Shown piece after piece: positions 45,353-54,442 of a DNA stretch of 64,000 nucleotides. This DNA comes from JBCCGG01 sp039029395. GTDB taxonomy: Bacteria; Pseudomonadota; Alphaproteobacteria; Kiloniellales; JAKSDN01. The notes beneath the pieces are model-generated. The model ran no database searches. It saw nothing but the letters and a program-made list of their open reading frames with translations, and had not been told where the DNA came from. A program made the translations under genes and the position numbers. The stretch lies in the NCBI GenBank assembly GCA_039029395.1, contig JBCCGG010000034.1, forward strand, positions 4,057 through 68,056, in the 5' to 3' direction. Position 1 is the stretch's first letter, and the number at the start of each line of letters is the position of its first letter.

Positions 45353-47113
45353 TCAACTCGGCCCGTAGGGCCCGAGCGAATCGCGTAGGGGCCCCAGGTA
45401 GGCCTCGTAGGGGCGCCAATTGCCGACCGATTGGCGGTACAGCGGCTGGCGTACCTGGGCCAGGCTGAAGGTGTCGACCGGCCGTTCGTGGTCGTGGAAG
45501 GCCAGGCAGGCGGGATCCCATGTGAGGCCACAGAACGCCAAGAGGCCGGGTATAGTGGGCTCGGGCGAAGCAACCAGCTCCTCGTAATGAAGCGTCAGGA
45601 TCTGGTCGCCCATGGCCGCTTGCCAATGATCCATCATCTCGCGGTAGATTTGGTAATGGGCGCCCAGGTCGGCCAGATCGTAAGAGAAGGCGCTGCCCCG
45701 GCGGAACAGTTTACGATAGCAGGAAAAGCAGGTGTCCATGGGATCGCGCAGCACATGGACAATTCGTGCCCTTGGCAGGATCTTGCGCACCAAGGCCAGA
45801 CGCATGACATTGCCCGGCTCCTTGTCCGTGATGCGCTGGGCTTCCGGTGCCAGCGTCGCGAGCTGCCCTACGTAGGCGTCGCCAAGGGCGCGCCAGGCTT
45901 CGTCGCTGGTGCCGTGGATCTCTTCAGGCGATGGTGGGCCATCACCGAAGCTGGACAGGAAGCGCTCGCCGATCTCCTGCAGGGTGTTCAACTCCCCGCC
46001 ACCATGAACCGCCGGGTGACTGGCCAGGATCTGCTCTACCAATGAGGTGCCCGAGCGGGGCATGCCAACGATGAAGATCGGCAGCTCAGACTCCGCGCCA
46101 CAGTGTGCCCTCGGTGCCAAGGCCTCGGCTGTGAAGGTTTCTTTCATCAACTGGCAGGCGGCGCGGGTGTCTTCGATCTGGTAGCGCAGGCTTTGACGTT
46201 TGGCGCCGTTCGCTGCCGACCAGTGTGCGAAGGCCCGATCGTGGTCGCCCAGGTCGTCGTGAGCCTTGGCTAAAGCAAAGCCGAGCCTTACGCCGTCGGC
46301 CGCTTCTAGGCCCGGCCGGTCCAACGCTTGCGCCATGGCGGCGAGATCCGGATCGCCCGCCTCGTAGCGCTTGAAGAGCGAGATTTGGCTAAATGCGCGC
46401 GCCAAGATGGCTGGCTCGAGCGTTGCGGCCTGGCGTAGATGGTGCTCCGCCTCATCGAAATGGCCAAGCACGCTCAGACACCAGCCAAGCCGAAGGTGGC
46501 CACGGCCATGATTTGGCGAAAGCTCCAGCGTTCGGCGGTAGCCCGACATGGCATCGGCGACCTGTCCGCGCCGTCTCAGGCCCTCGGCCAGCCGGTAGTG
46601 GGCCTCGGCCAGCGACGGATCGAGCCCCAGGGCCTCGTGAAAGGCCGCAGTCGCGGCTTCATCGTCGCCCTTGGACTCGTGGGCCGTTCCCAGGGCCAGG
46701 CGAATGCCTGGCGATCTTGGCGCCAACTCGGCGGCACGCTTCAGCAGGACCAGCGCCTCTTCGGCCCGGCCGCCGGCCAGCAGCAGCTCGCCCAGGGCCG
46801 CCGGCGCGCCGCCGTGATCGGGCGCGAGAACGAGTGCCTGACGGTAGGCCTTTTCCGCTTCTTCGGCGCGGCCCTGGGTGCGCAGGGCGTGGCCAAGGTT
46901 GAAGTGGAAGTTGGGCTCTTCGGGCGCCAGCTCGATGGCGCGTCCGATCAGCGCGATGGCATCGGCCGGCTTCCCGCTCTGGGCCTTGAGGACGCCCAGG
47001 AGATGGAGCGCGTCGGGCCGGTCGGGCTGGTCATCAAGAACCTTGGTGTAGGCCGCCTCGGCGGCCGCGAGCTGACCGCTCTTGTGCAGGTCGTAAGCCT
47101 CTTGAATTGACAT
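45353..47113 (-). CDS. TPR-repeat sulfotransferase
   Basis: 586 residues. Roughly 1-250 are TPR units (AYDLHKSGQLAAAEAAYTKVLDDQPDRPDALHLLG and following), and about 330-560 form a PAPS-dependent sulfotransferase domain. The 5'-phosphosulfate loop is IFIVGMPRSGTSLVEQILASHP and the 3'-phosphate site is RIVHVLRDPMDTCFSCYRKLF. It probably sulfates a protein or glycan substrate docked by the TPRs. It lies second in a three-gene minus-strand operon between the redoxin-2OG fusion and the DctP-like protein. TPR-sulfotransferase fusions are frequent in proteobacteria and planctomycetes, but their substrates are mostly unknown. Confidence 0.88.
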   Translation of the reverse strand: MSIQEAYDLHKSGQLAAAEAAYTKVLDDQPDRPDALHLLGVLKAQSGKPADAIALIGRAIELAPEEPNFHFNLGHALRTQGRAEEAEKAYRQALVLAPDHGGAPAALGELLLAGGRAEEALVLLKRAAELAPRSPGIRLALGTAHESKGDDEAATAAFHEALGLDPSLAEAHYRLAEGLRRRGQVADAMSGYRRTLELSPNHGRGHLRLGWCLSVLGHFDEAEHHLRQAATLEPAILARAFSQISLFKRYEAGDPDLAAMAQALDRPGLEAADGVRLGFALAKAHDDLGDHDRAFAHWSAANGAKRQSLRYQIEDTRAACQLMKETFTAEALAPRAHCGAESELPIFIVGMPRSGTSLVEQILASHPAVHGGGELNTLQEIGERFLSSFGDGPPSPEEIHGTSDEAWRALGDAYVGQLATLAPEAQRITDKEPGNVMRLALVRKILPRARIVHVLRDPMDTCFSCYRKLFRRGSAFSYDLADLGAHYQIYREMMDHWQAAMGDQILTLHYEELVASPEPTIPGLLAFCGLTWDPACLAFHDHERPVDTFSLAQVRQPLYRQSVGNWRPYEAYLGPLRDSLGPYGPS

Positions 47114-47119
47114 GGGAAC

Positions 47120-48223
47120 TCAACTCGCTTTGGGATCGGGATCGCAGAAGAAGGTGGTCAGCACCCACCGCTGGCCACGGGTCACCGGAAGCGCCTCGTG
47201 CAGCAGGTTGCAGGAGAACACCACCGCGGCGCCAGCCTCGGGGCGATAGAGATGGGGACCGAACTCGGGAAAGCTCAGCTCGCCGCCTTCAAAGTCGTCG
47301 TTCAGGTTGAGCGAGACGGCGAAGCGCCGAAAGCGCACCTGGCGCACGCTGTCTCGATGGATACCGAAGAAATCCTGGCGGTCATCTCGGTAGGACAACA
47401 CCGTAAAACCCTCGAAGCGGTAGGGTTGGTTGAAGTGAAACACCTTTGAGAGTTCCGGGCCAATGCGCTGCGCCAGGGTCTGCTTTATGCGACGGCCCAG
47501 GTCTTGATCCAGAACCACGTGTTCGCGATTTCGCTTTTTACTTTCGTCGCGCAGGTTGCGGGCCCCATCCGAAACACCGCCTTCCTGATTGTCCTGGCGC
47601 CAGGCATCGATCAGCTCCGTGCAAAACGCCGGGTCGAAGACATTGGATAGCGTCAAGACCGGCGCAACCTGGACAAGGGTGTGTTCGGCTACTTGGGGCG
47701 CCGGCTCGGCGGCCAGCATCTCGCCGGCCCGCACGGCATGTTGCTCCGGCACTCCTTCCGCGACAACGCCCAAGACCCTTTGATTGGGATCCAGCAGATA
47801 GGTTGCCAATGTCACCGAGGCTGGCCGGGTCTCGGGAAAGCGTGGCGGCCGAGGCGCGAGAAGGATCGGCAGCAGGGTTGATTCCAAATCCGAGAAAAGC
47901 GGAACCTCAATATTCAGGCGTTGGGCAGTCGTACGGTTGGTCGCGACGTCGTCGCCCGAGACAACGAAGATCTCCACGCCTTTGTCGCGCAAGGCGCCGG
48001 TTTGCGACACCAAGCCGCGCAATGCCGCCTCGGCGCCCGGTTGGATGATCGATCGATAGACCATCACCACGGCCGGGCCGCCGGTCAGCTCGAAGTAGAA
48101 TATGCGCGAGACGCCTTGCGTGTCCGGCAAGGCAAAGTTGACGAGCCGGTCGCCGCGGGCCGGCATAGCGGGCACCTTGGCCGCGCCCCTACGCTCAAGC
48201 TGACCTGTCCCACCGGGCTCCAT
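47120..48223 (-). CDS. Redoxin-like domain fused to 2OG-Fe(II) oxygenase
   Basis: 367 residues. The N-terminal part (about 20-170) has a peroxiredoxin-like fold (LVNFALPDTQGVSRIFYFELTGGPAVVMVYRS, GVEIFVVSGDD), but the position of the peroxidatic Cys holds no Cys. The C-terminal part (about 185-365) is a prolyl-4-hydroxylase-like dioxygenase with FFGIHRDSVRQ (His-X-Asp) and LLHEALPVTRGQRWVL (distal His and the Arg that binds 2-oxoglutarate). It may hydroxylate a residue in a partner protein. GGAG lies six bases before the ATG at 48223. It heads the operon with the TPR sulfotransferase. Confidence 0.85.
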   Translation of the reverse strand: MEPGGTGQLERRGAAKVPAMPARGDRLVNFALPDTQGVSRIFYFELTGGPAVVMVYRSIIQPGAEAALRGLVSQTGALRDKGVEIFVVSGDDVATNRTTAQRLNIEVPLFSDLESTLLPILLAPRPPRFPETRPASVTLATYLLDPNQRVLGVVAEGVPEQHAVRAGEMLAAEPAPQVAEHTLVQVAPVLTLSNVFDPAFCTELIDAWRQDNQEGGVSDGARNLRDESKKRNREHVVLDQDLGRRIKQTLAQRIGPELSKVFHFNQPYRFEGFTVLSYRDDRQDFFGIHRDSVRQVRFRRFAVSLNLNDDFEGGELSFPEFGPHLYRPEAGAAVVFSCNLLHEALPVTRGQRWVLTTFFCDPDPKAS

Positions 48224-48454
48224 GGAAGCTCCTGTATTGTGCGATTTACAGTGTATTAACCGCTTCGCCTGGCGACGAAAAGGCCGAAACTTGCGTTCGG
48301 GGGTACGTCGGATCTAAGCGCCCGGGCCATGATCGAGATCAAAGCTTGTGTTGGCGCCGTTAGGGTTAGCCATGTCTTAAGCATTCCAAGGGCAAAATCA
48401 GGGCCTGTAACAGCATCTACTCATTGAGGCCCACCTTTGGGTGCATCCAGCATC

Positions 48455-49351
48455 ATGTCGAGCCCTTGCACACCGCTTGACCAGGACTCCACAGAGTCCA
48501 GCCCCACGGAAAGCCACGCCATCAAGGCGGCCGACGTGGAGGCGCTGAGTTCCAACGAGCTGGCCGAGCTCTACGCCCGCGCCGGAGGCCGGCAACCCTC
48601 GGCCGAAGCTCGACTCAAGGAGGTCGCCGAGGTCAAGGCGGTCCTCGAGCTGCTGATGACCGCCTTGGAACGAGATGGCGGCCTTGGCGACACGATGCAG
48701 GAGCAGATCCTGGCGGTCAGCTGTGAGATCGAGGCCAAGGTCTCCGAGGCGCTGGCCTCCGGGGGCAACGCTGGGCCCGATATGACCGTGGTCAAGACCC
48801 TGCTTGTTCAGTTGGTAAGGCTGATCGAACGGGGCCGGGCGGAAGCTAAGAAGACCGCGTCGGTGCCGGAGCCGGTCTCCTTGGAATCGGAGATCATGGC
48901 GGAGATCTCGGCGGCCGAGCGCAGCGAGGATCAGCCGAGCAAAGACCAGCCGAGTGAAGACCAGCTGAACGAAGATCATCTGAGCGAAGCGTCGAACGAA
49001 CAGCAGCCGAGCGAGCCCGAGCCAGCAGCAGAGAAAGAGGCAGAGGCCGAGGCAAAGGCTCCGGAGAGCCAGGCTTCGTCAGAGGATCCGGCGATGGACG
49101 TGCTCTATGAGACGCTGCGGGCGACCGAACCGCCCCTGCTGGAGCAGACCGTCGAGGGTGACATCGAGGTGGTTGCCGCCGATGCGCCGCCCAGCACCCT
49201 GCCAAAGTGTCTGACCGAGCCCTGGGATGAGAAAGACGGCTCCGGGAAGGCACCTGCGGGCGCGACTCCCGCTACGGGCACCAAGGGCGGTCTTTTGGCG
49301 CCGCTCGGACGTTTGTTCAAGAAACCGGCGCCGAAAGCCGCCAAGACCTAG
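48455..49351 (+). CDS. Acidic low-complexity protein of unknown function
   Basis: 298 residues. The N-terminal 130 residues are helical (SNELAELYARAGG, RLKEVAEVKAVLELLMTALER, then a long amphipathic stretch). From about 150 the protein is Glu/Ala/Pro-rich and disordered, including four five-residue repeats of the form DQPSE, and it ends in a basic tail (LFKKPAPKAAKT). I recognise no family. The ATG at 48455 is one choice; a TTG at 48437 would add six residues. It converges with the MFS gene, with three bases between the stops. Confidence 0.6.
   Translation: MSSPCTPLDQDSTESSPTESHAIKAADVEALSSNELAELYARAGGRQPSAEARLKEVAEVKAVLELLMTALERDGGLGDTMQEQILAVSCEIEAKVSEALASGGNAGPDMTVVKTLLVQLVRLIERGRAEAKKTASVPEPVSLESEIMAEISAAERSEDQPSKDQPSEDQLNEDHLSEASNEQQPSEPEPAAEKEAEAEAKAPESQASSEDPAMDVLYETLRATEPPLLEQTVEGDIEVVAADAPPSTLPKCLTEPWDEKDGSGKAPAGATPATGTKGGLLAPLGRLFKKPAPKAAKT
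48929..48988 (+). repeat. Four tandem 15-base units inside the acidic protein gene
   Basis: Four adjacent 15-base units follow the pattern GAxCAGCxGAxCGAA with small changes, encoding DQPSK, DQPSE, DQLNE and DHLSE. The repeat keeps the reading frame, and copy number could vary between strains. It sits in a disordered linker, so length changes would be tolerated. Confidence 0.75.
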
Positions 49352-49354
49352 CTT

Positions 49355-50578
49355 TTACTCCGCCGCCGCAACCGGGATCGGACCAGAGAGCCGCCGGCCG
49401 ATCAGAACCTCGTTGCCCGGCTGCGGCAGGGCCGGCACATTGAGCGAAAGCAGCAGCGAGACCGCCGCCATCCCCGCGCCAGCCAAGAACACCGCGGCCG
49501 GCGAGACCAGCCAGATCAAACCAAAGACCGCCGGAATCACGACCGCCGCGATGTGGTTGATGGTGAAGCCGACACCGGCGGTGGCCGCGATATCGCGCGG
49601 ATCGGCGATTTTCTGGAAGTAGGTCTTGATCGCGATCGCCAAGGCGAAGAACAGGTGGTCGACCACGTAGAGCACGGCGGCCATGGTCGCGTTCTCGACG
49701 AAGGCGTAGAGCGTGAAGACCAAGATTAGGCCAATGTACTCACAAATCAGGGACTTGCGCTCGCCCCAGCGGCCGATCAGCCGGCCGATACGCGGCGCCA
49801 GGTAGATGTTGATCACTGCGTTCAGGAGAAACAGCAAGGTGATCGTGGTCACATCGTAGCCGAATTTCTCGACCATCAGGAAGCCGGCGAAGACGATGAA
49901 GATTTGCCGGCGGGCGCCCGACATGAAGGTCAGCAGGTAGTAGAGCCAATAGCGCCGGCGCAGCACCATGTGCCGGTGCTGGCGCACCTTCTCGGGAAAG
50001 TGCGGATAGGCGATCCAAGCGAAAAGCGCGATCGCGATAGTTAAGCCACCGCCCAGCAGATAGACCCACTTGAAGTCGAGGCCGCCCAGGTCAAAGGCGA
50101 GCCAAACCAAGGCGAAGGTCACGACCGAAGCGAAGGAGCCTGCGGCGATGATCCGCCCGAGGGTCTCCGGCGCCCGCGCTTTGTCGACCCATTGCAGGGA
50201 CAGGGAAATCTGGATGGTCTCGTAGTAGTGATAGCCCAGAGACATCACCACGGTGGTGATGTAGAGCCCGATCACGCTCGGAAAGAAGCCGGTGATTGCC
50301 GTACCCAGGCCCAGCAGCAGCAAGGAGACGTAGGCGACCCATTGCTCGCGCAAGAACAGGAGCAAGAACACTACGGCGAAGGCGAGGAATCCCGGCACCT
50401 CGCGCAGGCTCTGCAGCATGCCGATCTCGGCTCCGGTGAAGGCTGCCCGCTCGACCGCGAAATTGTTGAGCAAGGCCTGCCAAGTGGCAAAGCTTAGCGG
50501 AACCGAAGCCGCCATCAGGAGCAACAGGATTTCGGGCCGGCGCCAGCCGCCGGAGAAGGTTTCACGCCAGGTTGTCAT
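49355..50578 (-). CDS. MFS-type transporter
   Basis: 407 residues with about twelve transmembrane helices (for example VPGFLAFAVVFLLLFLREQW, YVSLLLLGLGTAITGFFPSVIGLYITTVVMSLGYHYYETIQISL, and RQIFIVFAGFLMVEKFGYDVTTITLLFLLNAVINIYLAPRIGRLIGRWGERKSL, which contains a loop 8-9-like motif). This is the layout of a major-facilitator carrier. The substrate is unknown. It starts 50 bases from the divergent AraC-type gene, which may regulate it. Confidence 0.9.
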   Translation of the reverse strand: MTTWRETFSGGWRRPEILLLLMAASVPLSFATWQALLNNFAVERAAFTGAEIGMLQSLREVPGFLAFAVVFLLLFLREQWVAYVSLLLLGLGTAITGFFPSVIGLYITTVVMSLGYHYYETIQISLSLQWVDKARAPETLGRIIAAGSFASVVTFALVWLAFDLGGLDFKWVYLLGGGLTIAIALFAWIAYPHFPEKVRQHRHMVLRRRYWLYYLLTFMSGARRQIFIVFAGFLMVEKFGYDVTTITLLFLLNAVINIYLAPRIGRLIGRWGERKSLICEYIGLILVFTLYAFVENATMAAVLYVVDHLFFALAIAIKTYFQKIADPRDIAATAGVGFTINHIAAVVIPAVFGLIWLVSPAAVFLAGAGMAAVSLLLSLNVPALPQPGNEVLIGRRLSGPIPVAAAE

Positions 50579-50628
50579 GGGTGGAATTTAGGCGGACAGG
50601 CCCTGCCTGTCCTGCTATAATCAGCCAA

Positions 50629-51462
50629 ATGATATCGCAAAACAGACAAGAACGGGTTCATGAGGATCCCGGTCGCATTGGCGATCGCCGTTGGCCAATC
50701 GTCACCAAGATCCGCGATCACGACGCACCACATCTCTACGATCAGCACAGCCACGAACGGGCACAGCTGGTCTATGCCTCGTCTGGGGTGATGTCGGTGC
50801 TGACCCGGGACGGCACCTGGGTCGTGCCGCCCCAGCAGGCGGTTTGGGTCCCGGCAGGCGTTTTGCATGAAGTGCGCGCTTTGGGGCCGCTCGAGATGAG
50901 GTCGCTTTACTTTTTGCCGGAGGTCGCGGCGGACTTGCCGGACTGCTGTCGGGTCGTGAGGGTCTCGCCTCTGCTGCGCGAGCTTATCCTGCGCGCGGTC
51001 ACCTTTTGCCAGGATGGCGCGCCACGGCCCGAGGAGTGCCGCCTGCTCGGCCTGATCCCCGATGAGATTCGCGCTTTGACCGAAGAGCCGCTCCACTTGC
51101 CCATGCCGCAGGATGGGCGCCTCAAGGTGATTACCGATGGCCTGACGGCGCTGCCGGCGGATCGCCGTCCATTGAGCGACTGGGCGGTATCGGCCGGTGC
51201 CAGCGAGCGCACTTTGGCCCGCCTTTTCGTACGGCGAACCGGTCTCACCTTCGGGGCCTGGCGCCAGCGTCTGCGGCTGATCACGGCCGTGGCACGCTTG
51301 GCTGAGGGTCAGGCGGTGACGGGCGTTGCCTTCGATCTGGGGTACGACAGCCCCAGCGCCTTCATTGCTATGTTTCGGCGTCACCTGGGGGCGCCGCCAG
51401 GGCGTTACTTTAGCGCCGCCTCGGACAACTCGCCTGGGTCGCCACCGCCGCCTTTGGCCTAG
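50629..51462 (+). CDS. AraC-family regulator with N-terminal cupin domain
   Basis: 277 residues. The cupin-like sensor at about 20-100 (HLYDQHSHERAQLVYASSGVMSVLTRDGTWVVPPQQAVWVPAGVLHEVRALG) is followed by a double HTH at about 175-270 (LSDWAVSAGASERTLARLFVRRTGLTFGAWRQRLRLITAVARLAEG, then GVAFDLGYDSPSAFIAMFRRHLG). It is the AraC_E/AraC_binding type that usually controls an adjacent exporter, and it is divergent from the MFS gene. I use ATG 50629; the frame extends to 50572, which would overlap the other gene's start. Confidence 0.92.
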   Translation: MISQNRQERVHEDPGRIGDRRWPIVTKIRDHDAPHLYDQHSHERAQLVYASSGVMSVLTRDGTWVVPPQQAVWVPAGVLHEVRALGPLEMRSLYFLPEVAADLPDCCRVVRVSPLLRELILRAVTFCQDGAPRPEECRLLGLIPDEIRALTEEPLHLPMPQDGRLKVITDGLTALPADRRPLSDWAVSAGASERTLARLFVRRTGLTFGAWRQRLRLITAVARLAEGQAVTGVAFDLGYDSPSAFIAMFRRHLGAPPGRYFSAASDNSPGSPPPPLA

Positions 51463-51547
51463 CCAATAATGTGGCTCTGTGCGAGAAAAGGCCCATATAG
51501 CAATAAGCTGGGCGAGCGATCGGCAATCTCGGGAGAGGCGGCAGACC

Positions 51548-52312
51548 ATGAACAAGAGCCATTACAAGGCCGGCGACTTAATCTTCAAAGAAGGGGATCC
51601 CAGCGACTTCGCCTACATCATTCATTCCGGGCGGGTCGAGATTCTCAAGCATTCTCCTAAGGGCGAAGTCCGGTTGGCGGTGCTCGGTCCCGATGACGTA
51701 CTAGGCGAAATGGGACTGCTCGAAGAGCGACCACGTTCGGCCTCCGCGCGAGCTTACGAAGATGTGATTGCCTCGAGCGTCGATCACGGCGAGTTCGTCG
51801 AGCTGATCACCGGCGAGCCGAAGGAAGGTATGGCCCTGCTGCGCGCCTTGTTCGAGCGCTTGCGCACCATGAATCAGCTTGTCGTCGAGCACCAGCTCTT
51901 GTCCGAATCGCGCATGGTCGCCGTCCCGGTCGCCATGCCCGATCTGAAGATCTTTGGCGCAACGGCGGAAACCCGGGCCGTTCTGCCTGACGATGGGCTG
52001 CTGGTCAGCCGCTTTCCTTTCCGCATTGGCCGCGAACCGTCCGGCAACGAGAGCGCGGCGCTCGCTTTCAACGATCTTGCGGTCAAGGACCAGGAGCCCT
52101 TTAGCGTGTCGCTCAACCACTGTGCCCTAGATTTGGATTCCGAGGGAGTCGTGGTGCGCGACCGCGGCAGCCGGGATTCTACTCGCGTCAACGGGGTGAA
52201 GATCGGCGCGCGCTCCTTTCGCCACGTGGCGCGCCTCAACAAAGGCCGCAACGACTTGATCTTGGGGTCGCCGGATTCGCCCTTCCGCTTCAAGCTCGTG
52301 CTTGAAGGCTGA
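51548..52312 (+). CDS. Cyclic-nucleotide-binding domain fused to FHA-like domain
   Basis: 254 residues. The N-terminal cNMP-binding domain is clear (AGDLIFKEGDPSDFAYIIHSGRVEIL, then VLGPDDVLGEMGLLEERPRSASARAYEDV). After a linker, residues about 150-250 look like a forkhead-associated domain: FPFRIGREPSGNE with the Gly-Arg of an FHA, LNHCALDLDSEGVVVRDRGSRDSTRVNGVKI with the Ser/Asn core. FHA domains bind phosphothreonine, so this protein may link a nucleotide signal to Ser/Thr phosphorylation. There is no DNA-binding domain. GGGAGAGG precedes the ATG at 51548. Confidence 0.78.
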   Translation: MNKSHYKAGDLIFKEGDPSDFAYIIHSGRVEILKHSPKGEVRLAVLGPDDVLGEMGLLEERPRSASARAYEDVIASSVDHGEFVELITGEPKEGMALLRALFERLRTMNQLVVEHQLLSESRMVAVPVAMPDLKIFGATAETRAVLPDDGLLVSRFPFRIGREPSGNESAALAFNDLAVKDQEPFSVSLNHCALDLDSEGVVVRDRGSRDSTRVNGVKIGARSFRHVARLNKGRNDLILGSPDSPFRFKLVLEG

Positions 52313-52321
52313 TCAAGCCAT

Positions 52322-53005
52322 TCAATTGCTTAAATAAAATTGGTGACGGCCGATCTGTGGACCGGCGACCAGACGCTCGCGCCATTGAGGGGCGACATGG
52401 TCGGCGTGGTACCATAGAGCGCCGCCGGTCGGATCCTTGGCCGCGCCGGACAAGATCTTAGCCGCCATTGCTTGGCTGTCGGCCCAGGCGATTTGGTCGG
52501 CCGGCTTGTCGCTACGGCCATCACACCACCAAGAGAATTGACAGCGATTGTGCGGAAGCTCGCCGCCATCTTTGATCACCGCACAGATCTCGTTCGGAAA
52601 GCGCTTGTCGCGCACCCGATTCAGGACCACGTGGCCAACGGCGAGCTTACCACGGTCGGGCTCGCCGCGTGCCTCGTGGTAAATGTTGAGGGCGAGACAA
52701 GCGGCCTGTTCGTCGCCGGCCAGTTCGGCGATCTGGGGCCCGGGATAGACTGAAGGTCGAACCAGGTAGGCGATCGCAACGGTGGCGGCAAGAACCGCGG
52801 CGAGCGCCGCGACTGGGCGGGCGAGCGGGCCCAAGCGCCGGCGCAGCTTGCGTAGAGGCGGCAAGCGACCGATCGATTTGACCAGCGGGTTGGTCAAGGC
52901 GAAGCGGCCCAGCCTAAAGGTCGCTTTGACGCTCCAGTGCGCCAGTCGCGCCGCCCAACGGGCGGTTACCTCGATTGCGCGCCGGACTGCTTGCATGCGC
53001 TCCAT
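52322..53005 (-). CDS. SleB-family cell wall hydrolase
   Basis: 227 residues. A basic N-terminal region is followed by a transmembrane helix near 62-82 (PVAALAAVLAATVAIAYLV) and a hydrolase domain with ACLALNIYHEARGEPDRGKLAVGHVVLNRV, CQFSWWCDG and ALWYHADHVAPQW. This is the Hydrolase_2/SleB type, which acts as a lytic transglycosylase or amidase on peptidoglycan. In non-sporulating bacteria it remodels the wall. I used ATG 53005; a second ATG nine bases downstream has a GGAG before it. The signal/anchor orientation places the enzyme in the periplasm. Confidence 0.88.
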   Translation of the reverse strand: MERMQAVRRAIEVTARWAARLAHWSVKATFRLGRFALTNPLVKSIGRLPPLRKLRRRLGPLARPVAALAAVLAATVAIAYLVRPSVYPGPQIAELAGDEQAACLALNIYHEARGEPDRGKLAVGHVVLNRVRDKRFPNEICAVIKDGGELPHNRCQFSWWCDGRSDKPADQIAWADSQAMAAKILSGAAKDPTGGALWYHADHVAPQWRERLVAGPQIGRHQFYLSN

Positions 53006-53149
53006 CGTTCGACGGCTCCCGGGACGGCTCCTTAACGGTTTGTTAAGGAACTCGATTAACCAGACACATCGAAAACCTCCCGCAACTCCCGGAAACATAA
53101 TACATAAAGGGTGTCAACGATACTTTGACAAGAGGCAAGGCAACGAAGG

Positions 53150-54442
53150 TCAGGTCAAGCTGCCATAGAGGATCGAGCAAATAATGACGGCCGCGACGAT
53201 GCCAGCCAGGTCGGCGGTCAAACCGGCGGCGAGCGCATGGCGCACCCGGCGGATTTGAACCGCGCCGAAGTAGACCGCGAGCACATAGAAGGTGGTTTCC
53301 GTCGACCCCTGGAGCGTACTGATCAGATAGCCTGAATAGCTGTCCGGCCCCACAATCGGCAGGGTCGAGGCAACATAGCCGTAAGCCCCCGAGCCCGACA
53401 GGGGCCGCAGTAGAGCCATGGTCAGTGCCTCGCTCGGCAAGCCGACGAGTGAGGTCACCCGGCTGATCGGCTCGAGAACGAGCGCCATGGCGCCGCTTGC
53501 CCGGAACATGCCGACGGCGACCAAAATCGCAACCAGGTAGGGGATGATGCGGAGCGCGACCTGGAAGCCGTCCTTGGCGCCTTCGACGAAGACCTCGTAG
53601 ACCGGCACCCGCTTGGCAACTCCAAATCCAAGCAACCCGACGATCAGTCCGGGAACGATCCAAGGCGCGATGGCGCGCCCGTAGAACACGGTGAGTGGCA
53701 AGAGCCCCAGTACGCCGCCGAGGACCAGCGCCGAAATCCAAACGGGGTATCCGTCGTGGGCCTCGGCCGGGGCATCGGGCACTGTCGTGCGCTCCAACTC
53801 CTGATCTGGCGTGGCGGTCGGCTCGTCATGAGCTGCCGAAATCGGCCAGAATCGCTGGTAAAGCTTTGCGCTAGCGATCGCGATTGCGGTCGAGCAGATG
53901 GTCGCGAAGAGCGTGGTCGGAACGATGCCGGCGGCATCCTCCGAGCCGGCGGCGGCGCGCAGGGCAATCACTCCTGTCGGCAAGATGGTCACGCTCGAGG
54001 TGTTGATCGCCAGGAACAAGGCCATGGCATTGGTCGCCGTGCCCTTGTGGCGGTTCAGGCTGTCGAGCTCCTGCATGGCTCGGATGCCGAACGGCGTGGC
54101 GGCATTGCCGAGGCCCAGCACGTTGGCAGAGATGTTCAGTATCATCGCGCCCATGGCGGGGTGCTCGGGCGGCACCTCGGGAAACAGCCGCACCATGAGC
54201 GGCCGCACCGTGCGCGCAATGATGACCAGCAGACCGCCAGCCTCGGCCACTTTCATCAGGCCGAGGAAGAGCGCCATCACGCCGACCAGGCTGATCGCCA
54301 AGGTGACAGAGCTGCCCGCCGAGTCGATTGCGGCGTCGGTCAAGAGCTCCATGGGCGCTTCGCCGACGCCGTCCCACGTCGCCTGACCGAAGGCTGCAAC
54401 CAGGAAGGCGATGAGGATGATCGCGAAGAATATGCCGTTCAC
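53150..54442 (-). CDS. Nucleoside-recognition (SpmA/SpmB-like) fused membrane protein
   Basis: 430 residues, polytopic. The N-terminal half (FAIILIAFLVAAFGQATW ... ISANVLGLGNAATPFGIRAMQELDSLN) matches SpmA, including the NAATPFG motif; the C-terminal half (EVFVEGAKDGFQVALRIIPYLVAILVAVGMFRASGA ... MALLRPLSGSGAYGYV) matches SpmB. In Bacillus these are two spore maturation proteins; one-gene fusions occur in many non-sporulating bacteria. The role here is unknown, possibly transport or envelope dehydration control. It is adjacent to a SleB-type hydrolase, an echo of spore genes. Confidence 0.88.
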   Translation of the reverse strand: MNGIFFAIILIAFLVAAFGQATWDGVGEAPMELLTDAAIDSAGSSVTLAISLVGVMALFLGLMKVAEAGGLLVIIARTVRPLMVRLFPEVPPEHPAMGAMILNISANVLGLGNAATPFGIRAMQELDSLNRHKGTATNAMALFLAINTSSVTILPTGVIALRAAAGSEDAAGIVPTTLFATICSTAIAIASAKLYQRFWPISAAHDEPTATPDQELERTTVPDAPAEAHDGYPVWISALVLGGVLGLLPLTVFYGRAIAPWIVPGLIVGLLGFGVAKRVPVYEVFVEGAKDGFQVALRIIPYLVAILVAVGMFRASGAMALVLEPISRVTSLVGLPSEALTMALLRPLSGSGAYGYVASTLPIVGPDSYSGYLISTLQGSTETTFYVLAVYFGAVQIRRVRHALAAGLTADLAGIVAAVIICSILYGSLT

